A DNA stretch of 64,000 nucleotides, from positions 10,855-74,854 of the forward strand of contig NMRB01002821.1 in NCBI GenBank assembly GCA_002633025.1, in the 5' to 3' direction. Numbering within the stretch: position 1 is the stretch's first letter; each line of letters begins with the position of its first letter. Under the pieces are notes generated by a model, which worked only from the letters and a program-made list of their open reading frames with translations, was not told the origin of the DNA and did no database searches. Of this stretch, positions 35,233 through 45,815 are shown piece by piece. Origin of the DNA: Notospermus geniculatus (lineage: Eukaryota; Nemertea; Pilidiophora; Heteronemertea; Lineidae). The position numbers and the translations under genes were made by a program.

Positions 35233-37508
35233 GTGTGGGATTGCCTTCTTGCCATCAATGCGTCATATGAATAAAGACTAAGCATATGCTTTTACTTCAG
35301 ATTTGTACAGCATTGCCTAGTGCTTTTGTATTGAAAAATTCAAGTAAAAGCATTTACTAAGATCTTTATTCATATGACACATTATCTGTATGATAATTCA
35401 TAGACGCTGCCAGCATATTCTAGCTTCTTCATTGGGCACGGAAAAATGCAAACAGATTCCCCGCCATTTATGCAAATTAGGTGCAATGTAATTTCTAACC
35501 ATCATGGCCGATATCAACCTTGTTTCATGCAATTCTTTCTACCCTGCGCATGGCTGTTTTCAGAGTGGGTTGAACCCGATTCTAGAAAAAAATTAGGTAT
35601 TCATCACAGAGGCCTCGCGCGGAATGCCCAATGATATTGACACTCAGCCAAACCTGTGGTCGGAGATATTCGAACGATATGTCATTTCCACATTCGTAAT
35701 GACGTATTAGACGTGGTTACCATTGCAAATGAGGTCGTAAGTCAATTTGCAAACTGTGATAAAAGGTTACAGACTCGACACTGTTGACTACACCATAAAG
35801 AGAACGGCCATTAGTTGCAGCTTAGAGTCTACACGCAGGGTGCAAGTAAATGAAATAAGACACAATATAAGCACCTAACAGTAATTCGTAGCAAGACACA
35901 GTTAACTAACCCAGTAAATATTTCATACCCAATATCTGTCTGCGGAATTTTTTCTCTCCGCTCTCTCAGGATCATCCGTGGTGATGGTTTTGTTTGACGA
36001 CTGTGTGCCCCTCGAGGCTATGGTGATGTCTGCGTCACAGATGTCGGGTAAAAATGAGTTATTTGTCTCTCTTGATAATGTCATAGAGTCATGTTTTCAG
36101 TCCTTTCGAGGAAACGAATATTGTTGACCGCTTGCACAATGATAGATGTAACGTCAATGCTCTACTAAATTATTGCCTTCTCTTACTGAATTCATTTTTA
36201 GAATTTTAAGAACCAACTGAAATATAAGTACTCTCCTGGTTGTAACAGGTCTAATATTTCCTTGAATATCCACTGGGAGGGGCTGAGATTTCTGACATAC
36301 ATTGAAATTGATATTTGCCGTCTTTGTACCAAAGAGCATCTGAATATCCTAATTTACTTTCCAAAAAATCGAGAAAACCCGTTTTAGTACATGTAAGTAA
36401 AAAATGAGATGATCAGAAAAGCTCTCCTGCTTTACTGCCCGCACTGTAAAAAATCGTTCGGTCCCATGGGTACAAATACTGATTTCCCCAAGGGTTCAAA
36501 TGACCCAACTGGGTAGCATGAACCAAGAAGTTGGTTAGTTGGACCCGAATGAGTCCAGTGAGCTTGGATACGCCAGCCTATGCCGGGCAGCTCCAGGTCC
36601 AAGCTCCTCATGCGTGCCAACACCCCACGGGTAGCAATCGTTTCTTTTCATGAAGAGGAAGTAATAGAAATAATCATAGGTCTGCTATGTTGGTCAGTAT
36701 GCCTAACATAAATAGACCTCAAACAAAAAAAGTGTTAAGGCTACACCCAGCCCCAGTCTCCCCTACCTCAAGATCTGAATTTTCACAACTCGTTTCAGAC
36801 ACCTCATTTTTGCTTAAAGCAGCCATACGGTATTGAATTCAGAAATATACTATGCTCTATCTGAACACATTAGAGCTCTGCCTGCATGTTTTTTCGATGT
36901 GGGTTGAAAAGGGGCGTGTGCAACATCTTTAAGGCCACACTTTTTTATTTGTTGGATTACGAAACTCCCAACCCGAAACATATGACTGTGCGGGTGGGCG
37001 GAAAAAAATGACTACATGTATTGTGTTTTTTTATTTCACGTTTCAACAAAAAAGGCCTACTACAGATCAAGACGATATTGGGGAAAATAAAAAAATCACC
37101 AATCTTCAAATTTGGATTCCCTGAGATGCAATTTCCCAGCATTTGATGATGTATTTTAGCATTCTGACATACGTATCTTATGAGCATTTTTTGCCGACGC
37201 AACCCTTATTTTCTTTACCTTTTCTTTCGTACACAGCAAACTTGCTGTGCAAATACATGTAGTCACGACGTTTAAAATAAATATTGAATCAAGAGCTGAG
37301 TGCCAAATACATGCAGAGCTCTACATGATGTTTAGATATTATAAACACTGCAGAAATTTACTGTGAAGCAATAAGTATGCCAGCGAGTTTTCAGTGAGTA
37401 ACATTATCGATTATTTCCCTGAATTCATTGAACAGTTCCAGGTCTGGTTTCGAGGAATCCTCTCAGAGAATTTAGGATTCACTGAATCCGACAATGCATT
37501 GTTGACAG

Positions 37509-38079
37509 TAGTCTCGCGCGGCCAGCCGTTTAGTTCGCAGTACTGCAACACAAACGTCTGGCACAGAACAAGAACGTCGTTATTGCTGTGATACAGTGCA
37601 TTGTGGGTAATGCTGTAAAAGGTCACGTGACATAAGATGGCTGCTTCCATTATTGGATTATATTTCACCTCACATTTTCCAAAATGTCTGAATCTGGCAA
37701 TGAATCGATTGGTGAATTGATCCGAGACAGCGTACTGGACAGCATCAACTTACTGGAGTTGAATTTCAGGCTGAAAAGTGAGCAGGAATTGTGTATATCC
37801 GTATGGAAGACGAGGTCGAGAAATCCCAACTGACATACATGTAGTCATCGCCATGATGAGATCACATGATCACTTCTCTTGCCCAATCAGCAGCCGGATT
37901 GTGTTTTTCAAATGGGAGGAATCGGCGGATGAGAATGAATGACTAGCTCTGTCCCTGATTAGCCAATCAGCATCCAGACCAGGATCTTTGTCTGCTCGTA
38001 ACAGAAAATGTGGCGTTATGACCCAGACGCTTAATGTTCGGTCCCCAGATTCGAAACAGCGGCTGGGTGACCGAGACTA
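37509..38079. mobile_element. 571-bp transposon with 9-bp target duplication and captured promoter-like sequence
   Basis: Ends TAGTCTCGCGCGGCCAGCCG / CGGCTGGGTGACCGAGACTA; TGTTGACAG flanks both sides (37500-37508 and 38080-38088) and the paralogous empty site in copy 1 (about 28793) has one TGCTGACAG. A 9-bp duplication suits a Mutator-like element; 8 bp (hAT) is possible. Inside: CACGTGAC (37624), AAGATGGCTGC (37634-37644), an ATG frame at 37684 and CCAAT boxes at 37882 and 37963. Confidence 0.88.
37684..37833 (+). CDS. Short ORF (49 aa) inside the 571-bp transposon, possible captured exon
   Basis: ATG to TGA, starting MSESGNESIGELIRDSVLDS and ending in a basic tail. A segment LNFRLKSEQELCI is loosely like the N-terminal motif preceding helicase Q-motifs in RecQ-like proteins, but this is a weak resemblance over 13 residues. 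It lies about 40 bases downstream of a YY1-like AAGATGGCTGC. It could be a host first exon captured by the element. Confidence 0.3.
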   Translation: MSESGNESIGELIRDSVLDSINLLELNFRLKSEQELCISVWKTRSRNPN

Positions 38080-38386
38080 TGTTGACAGACGTGGCTGACA
38101 TTTTAGCAGGAATTTTCCTGTCGGATCTGCGACAAGACGAACTATCTGGTGTGGTTTAATTTGTAGCATATCTAGGGACATTAAATAGGTGAGTCTATGA
38201 AAATCATCCAACAGGCCTACTCTGAGACAGATATTGGGCTAATTCCGGAAATTTTACAGCTGAAATCACTTCCTGAATGAGAGAATGGTCGGAAGTGGGT
38301 CTGCAGCCATTGGAAAGTACAGCGTAGGCCACTGTACATGTAGGTCTACATCAGTACACAAGGCCTACATATGGTATCTCGTCACC

Positions 38387-38617
38387 CAGAGTAAACGGAA
38401 CCAGAATTCGAGAATTTGGCGTTGGCAATGTTATGCCTTTATTGGTGAAGATATAGCCTAAATCAATTTGGCCAAAATTACACCGTATGTGAGATATTGT
38501 ACACTGAAGTTAGACACGGCTGCCAGAACTATATAACGAAACGATGACGGTGTTCCACATCTGCTATCTGCGTGCTGCGCATTGGCGCCGCTACGCGGCG
38601 TTCCGGGAACGTTGCGT
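38387..38617. other. 231-bp block present only in duplication copy 2
   Basis: Copy 1 reads straight through at 29106. CGTC occurs at both junctions. No inverted ends; contains GGCGCCGCTACGCGGCG. Insertion in copy 2 or deletion in copy 1. Confidence 0.6.
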
Positions 38618-38699
38618 CTAGGACTTGCAATATTTAAAGGGGCATAGGTATATTATTGCTAAATGCATGCCAAGTCATGAAATGGTTGGTGTTGCTACT

Positions 38700-39010
38700 C
38701 GATGATAGACCAAGACTACTGCTGTATGAGTGAACCTAGACCAATGACTCTTATTGCAACTCTATGGGTAGACCAAGACCAATGACTCGTGTTACTGCTA
38801 TATGGGGTAGATCTGGCACCATAACTCAATTTACTGCTCTATGGGTAGACCAGAACCAATGACCCATGTTATGCTGAGAACTATGGAAACACCAATTAAC
38901 CCCAGTTGCTATATGGGACAACCAAGACCCAATGACTCATGTTAGTGCTCTATGGGTACACCTGAACCAATGACTCACGTTACTGCTCTATGGTTGACCT
39001 TGACCAAAGT
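38700..39010 (+). repeat. 38-bp degenerate minisatellite, copy 2
   Basis: Same array as 29190-29540, missing about one unit near its start. Sits immediately upstream of the TRIM coding exon, in the presumed 5'UTR intron or promoter region. Confidence 0.75.
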
Positions 39011-39066
39011 TCAGACAGGACAAACAACCTAAGCGTGTACAATGTCATGGTACAATATATATTATG

Positions 39067-39083
39067 ATCTTTTTCTGTTGCAG
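39067..39083 (+). promoter_or_regulatory. 3' splice acceptor before the TRIM coding exon
   Basis: A T-rich tract ending in TTGCAG sits 18 bases before the preferred ATG at 39102. It implies a 5'UTR intron whose first exon lies upstream, possibly in the duplicated segment or beyond it. This is why the upstream in-frame ATG at 39042, which would be intronic, is not taken as the start. Confidence 0.6.
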
Positions 39084-39101
39084 GTTTACAACAGACAAAA
39101 G

Positions 39102-41030
39102 ATGGCATCACAGACACCAGACAACATATCAACATGTGTGATGTGTTTTGAGTCCCGCACCTTGAAGGTGTTTGGCAGATGCAGGCACAGCTTCTGTGCT
39201 GAGTGTTTGTCCAGTGTCCTAGAAGGAAAGGAAGAAGTGTTCCAGTGTCCAACGTGTCTCTCGGACTGTCCACGACCATGGAATGGTGTAGACGGCCTCG
39301 TCGACCTCACTGGTGACCGTTGTGAACTGGCAGAGTTGGATGTAGGAACCGTTGCTGCCGCTGAGGAAGACGAAAGCCGTGGAGACGAGCAAATCATCTG
39401 CGAGGTATGCGACCACAAACTCAAAAAGAAAGTCAAAGCGGTTAACATTTGTCAGGAGTGTGACCACCTTAATATCTGCCAAGCTTGTTCAGGGAAACAC
39501 AGGAAGTCTAAAGCAACACGACATCATATTTTGATACCAATTGTCGGCAAAATACAACAAAAAGCCTCAAAATGTGATTCGCACAAGAAGAACTTGGTCA
39601 GCTTCTGTCACACTTGTAGCAGTTCCATCTGTAATATCTGTGTTAGTACTGATCATGCGAATCATGATGTTGAAACACTGAATAAGATGAAGGGAAAATT
39701 CATGGAACTCCATAATCTGCAGCAAGAGTTGGTCCGGTTGAATGCCATAGCACGACAGGTTGACAAACAGGATATGCTCTTCAAACAAATCGACGATCGA
39801 GCACAGGAGATCATTGATAAGGTCACCAGATGGAAGGAGGACACGAAAGAAGAAGTAAGGGTGAAATTCCAGATTATCCGAGACATTCATGACAATTTGG
39901 GAAAGGTGTCTGAGATGTTGGACAAGCTCTGGTCCAAAATAAACCGAGCAGGAAAGACATTCTCCAAGACTGACCATCAGTCGATGTACCTAGAGAAGCC
40001 GTTTGCACTGAAGAGTGAATTGGAACAAACTGAAGAGCTGGGAAATGAAATGAAAGGATGGAACTATCGTGACATTCTATACAAATTATGTGATGAAGGC
40101 AACAGATTTCAAGCAAACGTGATGCATGTAAGTCCGGGAGAAATTGTGGGAAAAGACAAGAGTGTCGACTTCGATGTTGAGGAGATATTGCACCACACAA
40201 TACCAGCAGATTCTGAGGACATGTTCATCCCATGTGTAGCAACCCTTGGGACACAATCCTATGCAGTTGCTCATCCAGTCATAGAGGAGGGACTGCCAGC
40301 TGCCATTGATGTCTATGATTATGATCATCCTGGATTACTGAAACGAACACTAAGAGATGGTGTGCTACAATTCTATGACATGTCCACCACCCCTGATAAC
40401 AAACTGGCCCTTCTCTGTGCTGGAGCTGATAGAACTGGCTGTAGGATCCAGGTACTGGATCCAGAAACTGGGAACATCACCTCCTTACATAATATCATCA
40501 GTGACGGTCATCCCATCGCCTTGGGAGTCACATTACTGTACCAGTACGTCATTCTTGCGTTCATTGATCATGTTGATGAGCAAAAGACACAAATCACGGT
40601 TACCAACAGAGAGGGAGCTGTGAAACATACACATAGAATTGATGAAGAGACAGATGATGTGACATATCCCAAAATGCTATCATGTGGATGGAGATTCGTC
40701 TTTGTTGGAGGGGAGGATAGCGTGGCTGTCTATGAGATAAAGGACACAGGAATAGAGGGAATAACAACTCGGTGGTATCATAAAGGGGGTGACGTGCAAG
40801 ATATAGCAGCAACAATTTCGGATGATCTCTATTATACTGATTTAACTTTTATTAAGGGTCTTTATCTGGATTTACTTCAAGATGATACCTCATTGCAATG
40901 GCCCATCCATCAATGCGGGGAAATTGGGAGAAGTTTACAAGGAGGAGAGAGAGACGCCCGAGTTGCCACAACAAGAGATGGTAACACTATCATTGTTTCG
41001 TGTGGTCAAACAATCGAGGTATACAGATGA
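39102..41030 (+). CDS. TRIM-type E3 ubiquitin ligase (RING, two B-boxes, coiled coil, propeller-like C-terminus)
   Basis: Single uninterrupted frame of 642 codons. Seen: a C3HC4 RING at residues 12-52 (C12, C15, C27, H29, C32, C35, C49, C52); B-box 1 at about 100-142 (C100, C103, C117, C120, C126, C129, H133, then H141 or H142); B-box 2 at 158-188 (C158, H161, C169, C172, C177, C180, H185, H188); a charged helical, probably coiled-coil stretch at about 190-320; and a beta-rich C-terminal half (about 370-642) lacking an obvious PRY/SPRY signature. In this family RING recruits an E2 for ubiquitin transfer and the coiled coil dimerises; the C-terminal region, perhaps an NHL/WD-like propeller as in TRIM56-like proteins, would bind the target (inference). 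The start at 39102 is preferred over the in-frame ATG at 39042 because a splice acceptor lies between them, ending at 39083. All zinc ligands are present and there is no frameshift. I see no AATAAA in the first 500 bases downstream. Its upstream flank is the end of a 3-kb duplication. Confidence 0.93.
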   Translation: MASQTPDNISTCVMCFESRTLKVFGRCRHSFCAECLSSVLEGKEEVFQCPTCLSDCPRPWNGVDGLVDLTGDRCELAELDVGTVAAAEEDESRGDEQIICEVCDHKLKKKVKAVNICQECDHLNICQACSGKHRKSKATRHHILIPIVGKIQQKASKCDSHKKNLVSFCHTCSSSICNICVSTDHANHDVETLNKMKGKFMELHNLQQELVRLNAIARQVDKQDMLFKQIDDRAQEIIDKVTRWKEDTKEEVRVKFQIIRDIHDNLGKVSEMLDKLWSKINRAGKTFSKTDHQSMYLEKPFALKSELEQTEELGNEMKGWNYRDILYKLCDEGNRFQANVMHVSPGEIVGKDKSVDFDVEEILHHTIPADSEDMFIPCVATLGTQSYAVAHPVIEEGLPAAIDVYDYDHPGLLKRTLRDGVLQFYDMSTTPDNKLALLCAGADRTGCRIQVLDPETGNITSLHNIISDGHPIALGVTLLYQYVILAFIDHVDEQKTQITVTNREGAVKHTHRIDEETDDVTYPKMLSCGWRFVFVGGEDSVAVYEIKDTGIEGITTRWYHKGGDVQDIAATISDDLYYTDLTFIKGLYLDLLQDDTSLQWPIHQCGEIGRSLQGGERDARVATTRDGNTIIVSCGQTIEVYR

Positions 41031-41057
41031 GTAAATATTGGGATGCAATCCAGCAGG

Positions 41058-41118
41058 CGGACAGTGGACCTCAGTGGACAATGGACCCAAGTGGACAGTG
41101 GACAGACTCCAGTGGACA
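41058..41118 (+). repeat. Short imperfect tandem of AGTGGACAGTGG
   Basis: AGTGGAC/CAGTGG words recur about six times just after the TRIM stop codon, in its likely 3'UTR. Confidence 0.6.
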
Positions 41119-41877
41119 GTGGGCCCCAGGCGGATATTGGCCCCATTTCAGAGAAAATTCTCGCCACGTTTTTTTCCCGACACCTCTGCCAAATGCGGGA
41201 CAACAACGCAACTACATGTACCCTTAGGCCAATCATAATCATACGGTGTTTCAATCGGTAACGACGTTACAATTGGAAATGCCCATTAGGCAATGGCCGG
41301 TTGTAATAATTTGACCGCAGCTGTTTAGTTTGAGGACTAAACGCACGGTTATCCGCGAGGATCGCGATGATCGCACCTCCTGAAATGGTGTTTAAACGTT
41401 TGTTTGCCCACGTACAACGGCATTTTAACATGCGTTTAAAATTTAACTACGCACGCTAAAATGCTTCTGTGAAATCGGCCCATTATTTGCCAGTTGCAGG
41501 TGATTCTTTCGTCCACCAACAGATGGCAGTCGGGTGCACCACTTAGGGCCCAAAGTTCAACAATCACTTTAGAGATGGCGACACCATTCGCCGATCACTG
41601 ACAGGAAAATCTTGCTTCTCATTTTGTCGTATACATGTAGTAGTTATTCAACTATCAGTGCCACCATCTGGAATGAGTTAATCTCTTGAGGTAAACCCGC
41701 AAGGAGTGGGGTCGTGAAATAATAGAGAATGAATGAAATGGTCTCTGGACAATGTGCGCACCACCTGTATATCTGTAGTGATACATTATACATGTTATAT
41801 GTAGATGCCTGTCTTTTAAGTCATGTGTCTTCATTAGCCCAATAACACCTGTAGTGCTAAATGCCCCTTGGAGACCA

Positions 41878-42036
41878 GGGGCCGGTTGCACAAAAGTTGA
41901 AAACATAAAAGTCTGTTAATTTAACTTTTCCTGTTAAAATCCTTAACTTGGTGTTAACTTACAAAACTAACATTTTGGGATAAGTTAACGCCAAGATAAA
42001 CTAACAGTGATTTTTAACTTTTCTGCAACCGACCCC
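41878..42036. mobile_element. 159-bp MITE, termini GGGGCCGGTTGCACAAAAGT
   Basis: Right end ACTTTTCTGCAACCGACCCC pairs with the left end; interior has GTTAACTT/AAGTTAAC palindromes. Terminal type common among PIF/Harbinger-like MITEs. No clear target duplication. Confidence 0.7.
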
Positions 42037-42043
42037 AGGTGGT

Positions 42044-42142
42044 CATCCTCCAATAGCAGGGCTTTGATCTCGCTCCTCTTCATACACTCGCACACAAGTG
42101 GATGAAGAGGAGTGAGGTAAAAACCCCTGCTGTGGGAGGATG
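42044..42142. repeat. Hairpin, 44-bp arms
   Basis: CATCCTCCAATAGCAGGG..CTCCTCTTCAT is matched inverted by ATGAAGAGGAG..CCCCTGCTGTGGGAGGATG with a loop of about 10 bases; directly right of the MITE at 41878. Confidence 0.65.
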
Positions 42143-43244
42143 CCAAGTTGGGAAAGGCATTTGACCCCTTAAACAGAGTATGTGTTCGCCGCATCTCTTG
42201 TTCCAACCACGGAGAAGAAACCTCGTTAAACAGTAGGCGTATTGTCTTGAAAATTCATCTGGAAATAGAATATGCCCAGGGCATTCTCTCTTCTACAAAT
42301 TCCCTCCTGACGAGTAAATTTTATTGAGCAATCTTGTTCATGTTAAGCAACTATCGAAATGATTAAATGTTCTAATGACTGCGATATTGGAGTCGCTTTA
42401 ATCCATCGTGAGGTGGCCAGCCCTCGGGTGACAGCATCATCAACCACTGCTAAAAAATAATCCGAGAATAACATGCTGTCGAGTTTTCGAGTCCAATGGC
42501 CCCATTGGCGTTGTGGTGGTAAGTGCAGGAACTACATGTTCATGTACATGCACAAGCACATCATGGACATATTTTGTACAAACACTGATTGTGACAGTGT
42601 ACTGATGTACAGTCCACCATTAAAGTTCATACTGCCACTTTTTGTCGATAGCCGGCGCCACCGGCGGTGATTGCATCATTCTCCAAATGCCTTAGTCTGC
42701 CTTTCGTCCCAGTGTTGGAGAATGTATGATTACAATACAATGCAGACGTGGATAACCTAGGAACGAGAGTTACTCTACACGGGGCGAGGTTGATAAGCGG
42801 CAGTTTAACAACATTGTCAAAAGATGTCTCCCTTAACGCGGGTATGTTTAGCGCAGGATAGGGAACGAATACTGTGGCCCTTTAACATGTTTAACTTCGG
42901 CCTCGAATTTTGCACTGTAAACAATTTTGCGTTTCACTTCTGGGATCTATACTAGGAAGACCCCGGTTGGGGTCGAAAATTTGCGAAATTCGGAGACGAC
43001 TTTATGTTTAAATGTACTATCATTCTGTGTGTCGTTTTTGTGTGCTCTATGTTGGATATCGTAAATAATTGTGCCATGTTTTGCGCACGGTCGATGGACC
43101 TCAATACCGGAATTCGAACACACGTCTCCACATCAGGCAACACTGCACACATTCCAATTTCACAAGCGCCCAGCCTCGGGAACGGACATTCAACAAACCT
43201 ACAGAAAGCGGTCTGTGGCCGCTCACGAAGGTGATAAGACGTAA

Positions 43245-43480
43245 CATTCGTTAGCTGGTGGGATAATAGGTGTCACCACGGGTCCACGCTTCCCCAGGGT
43301 ATTGAAGGGTTCGAATCCAGGTGTACTGTCGTCAAGCGACATAGCAAACCTATGATGGACCTCAAGGCACCATCTGGCCCCAATGATGGCTCATAATCTC
43401 TCCTGATCCCAGTTGACTGCAGGAGAAGGCCAGTTCCTTGATGAAGATGGACTGTTGCCGTCGTAAGTAAGGAGGGTAAG
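43245..43480 (+). mobile_element. Possible tRNA-derived SINE
   Basis: An exact B box GGTTCGAATCC at 43309-43319 lies about 55 bases after an A-box-like TTAGCTGGTGGGAT (43251). The about 150 bases after it form a non-tRNA body. Head alone is suggestive; no poly(A) or simple tail and no target duplication were found. Confidence 0.35.
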
Positions 43481-44169
43481 TTAATAACCTACACAGATTT
43501 CCAGTTGTTGATTGTGGAATTACCTTCTCCGACATCAGACGTGGTCATTTGTATCCATTCTCATGAGGTTACTCGGGTGGTAATGTCTGGTGTGTCACGA
43601 ATTAATGAGAAAAAACTGCTTCAATCCAATTTTCATGTTTAGCGATACTCGTTTAATATTACATTGTAAATATGCCAACTTATATGGAAACCTTACCAAG
43701 GCAGATTAATCATTTTAATTATGGCGTATACAGAGAGCAGACTGGTCGCCAAACATTCGCTACTTGTATCAAATTGCATAGCTTTCAACACCAGATTACT
43801 TTTCTAGTATTTGTATTTACTGTGTCGACGGGTTAGCCATGATTAAATGGGGAAAACACCGGTCTAACTTAGTAAATAGGAACTACGAAATAAGCCAATA
43901 TTGGCAATAATCAGAACACATTGTAAAAAATGCTGTTTATCGGAAACACCTGCTCTCACCTGGATTACTAGCAATTAATATCATTAGGAAATAATGGCCC
44001 AAACCCAACATCATTTAATAGAGTCGTCTGAGCTAAAAAGCCCGAGTATTACCAGTTCGCCAACAAATGGGTAAAAACATAGGAAGAAGAACGGAGGGAG
44101 GACGTAGCGCTTGTAGGCTTGTCAAGCTCGTCCTTATTCATGGTACTCCTCGCCGGTTTCTTGATACTA

Positions 44170-44314
44170 GGGAGGTTTAGAAATCAAACGATAAAGGTAA
44201 ACGTTAACGACAACTTTATTTTTGTACTGAAAATGCAATATAAAATCTGGTTAATGTGACGAAAAATAACGTTGCCGTAAAGTTTACGTTGATCGTTTGA
44301 TTTCTATGCCTCCC
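44170..44314. mobile_element. 145-bp MITE, termini GGGAGGTTTAGAAATCAAAC, TA duplication
   Basis: Right end GTTTGATTTCTATGCCTCCC; TA at 44168-44169 and 44315-44316. Inner TAAACGTTAACG / CGTAAAGTTTACG also pair. Confidence 0.78.
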
Positions 44315-44557
44315 TACTTGCGGTAGCATAACGATCAGCAGGCAAACTCGGAAGTGAATCAGGTGTAAAGTTTTTCAGTGTTTCCGTGTGTCAGTGTTCC
44401 CCCTATTTTTCTGGAAACACTGGCAGATAGATCGACACGTTTCTCTGTGTGTCCTCCATTGTCGAGTCGCGGCTTATTCCGTCAGACAATAGCAGGGGAA
44501 CACTCGCAGATGGGGAACGCTCAAAAACGTTACACCGGGTTTTGTGCCAGCCAGTTG

Positions 44558-44567
44558 TGCGCATGCA
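44558..44567. promoter_or_regulatory. NRF1-like promoter motif
   Basis: TGCGCATGCA matches the core of the palindromic NRF1 site and lies just upstream of the short ORF at 44589. NRF1 sites are common in CpG-type animal promoters. A single motif match, so only moderate weight. Confidence 0.35.
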
Positions 44568-44588
44568 CGGCAGACCTGAGAAACCAAA

Positions 44589-44720
44589 ATGGCGACATGC
44601 CAGGCATACGATCTTGGAAAAACTTATGACAGTGCTTTATACTACGCGTACCAATATAGTCGAATTTTGTCGCGAAGGAAGGCAGTTTTACTGGTGGTCT
44701 TTGGTTGTGATGTTGCATGA
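44589..44720 (+). CDS. Short ORF (43 aa) behind a promoter-like region
   Basis: ATG in excellent context (CAAAATGGCGAC) opens 43 codons, starting MATCQAYDLGKTYDSALYYA and ending at TGA. Composition is protein-like (Tyr/Ala/Leu-rich with a basic patch LSRRK). An NRF1-like palindrome TGCGCATGCA lies 22 bases upstream, and the ATG itself sits in a YY1-like AAATGGCGAC, an arrangement typical of TATA-less promoters with translation start close to transcription start. It could be the first exon of a larger gene: a strong acceptor (TTTGTTTCTTTTTACAG) ends at 45007, though I find no good donor before the stop. Function unknown. Confidence 0.35.
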   Translation: MATCQAYDLGKTYDSALYYAYQYSRILSRRKAVLLVVFGCDVA

Positions 44721-44753
44721 AACATATGCATGGTAAAAGTTACATGTACTATT

Positions 44754-44867
44754 GGCTGGTATTCAAAAAAGCTAGCAAATGATTTTACTTAAAAGGTCCA
44801 ATGCAAATGCACTACAAAACTTGAAGTAAAAGCATTTGCTAGCTTTTATGAATATCAGCCATGGTGT
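44754..44867. repeat. Palindromic MITE, GGCTGGTATTCA type
   Basis: GGTATTCAAAAAAGCTAGCA and TGCTAGCTTTTATGAATATC are inverted around AAATGATTTTACTT / AAGTAAAAGCATTT. Related to the cluster at 15249-15595. Confidence 0.7.
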
Positions 44868-45416
44868 ACGGTGAGAATATCAACACATAGGGCCAGATGT
44901 CCACCAAATACGCCACAAAGCGGTACATGTAGCTTCGTTTGACCATTTGAAAATGTTAAATCATACCAAATTGTCAAAATTAACGTCACTTTTGTTTCTT
45001 TTTACAGGGTATTCTTCAGTTTGATTCAGCGCGAGTACAACGTCTACATCAGATGATCTATACAAAGAAAAATATTTGTACTTCAAATAATTATTCTCTT
45101 ATCTATTTTCCAAGTTATTTTTCTAACAACTGTTTATATAAATGTATGTTTTCAATGAACACAGAAACTCGAATCACTTGCATTGTAATGATCGATGAGA
45201 TGTCTACAATTCGAGAAAAGAATATTGAGCCAGAGACGAACACGAGAAGGTTTTCTATTATCAGTCGTCTTGTCTGATTCAACGAACGGTGTTGTTAGGC
45301 CACATAAAAGAATTACTTGTTTAGCGTCCCCGCCCGACCTGAGAAGTACCTCCGACCTGGAAAATTTGTTTATTTTTTATTTGTCAAAATTTGTCAAAAT
45401 AAAACCTTAAAAAGCC

Positions 45417-45815
45417 ATGGAAAGTGTTAAAACAACATTTCCCCCCGAAACATGTGCAGACGCATTCGTTGAACCCACTGACGATCTTTCCGACGGCGGT
45501 GACGCCGGTTTAAACGTAATTTCATGCGTTATTCTTTGGGGCCTTAAATCCCTGGTTTGGGACCTTAAATCCGTGGTTTGGCGCCGTCCTCCACTCAATA
45601 TGCCACCATGTAAAAAAAAGAAAAAGCTCCCTCCTACCTGGAAAAGTTGGAACAGGTGGACGCTAAACAAGTAATTTTTTATGTGGCCTTACCAGTTGAG
45701 CGAAGGTATTGTTTCGATGCAGTTGTTGCTGAGTCAGTTGTTGGATACAAAATCAGCGGAAGAACTTGTCGAAACAGCCAGTCGTTTTGGGCGAGGATAA
45801 GTGATAATCCTTCCA
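45417..45815 (+). CDS. Candidate coding remnants, possibly frameshifted
   Basis: ATG in strong context (AAGCCATGG) at 45417 opens an acidic peptide (MESVKTTFPPETCADAFVEP, then a Ser/Asp-rich run) with a possible donor at about 45515. Downstream, about 45625-45675 can be read as YLEKLEQVDAKQ, and about 45699-45808 in another frame as LSEGIVSMQLLLSQLLDTKS then AEELVETASRFGRG and stop. These look like helical protein, but joining them needs a 25-base removal or a frame change. They lie on the same strand as the short ORF at 44589 and could be one locus. Unidentified; may be a pseudogene. Confidence 0.25.

Larger units (their letters stand above)
35234..39027 (+). repeat. 3-kb segmental duplication, copy 2, leading into the TRIM gene
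   Basis: Direct copy of 26585-29547 carrying two additional blocks: 37509-38079 (transposon with target duplication) and 38387-38617. The similarity stops about 75 bases before the TRIM start codon. Confidence 0.85.

Noticed and set aside
39086-39977. Minus-strand frames opposite the TRIM gene
   Set aside because: Shadows of the real plus-strand coding sequence with its intact zinc ligands.
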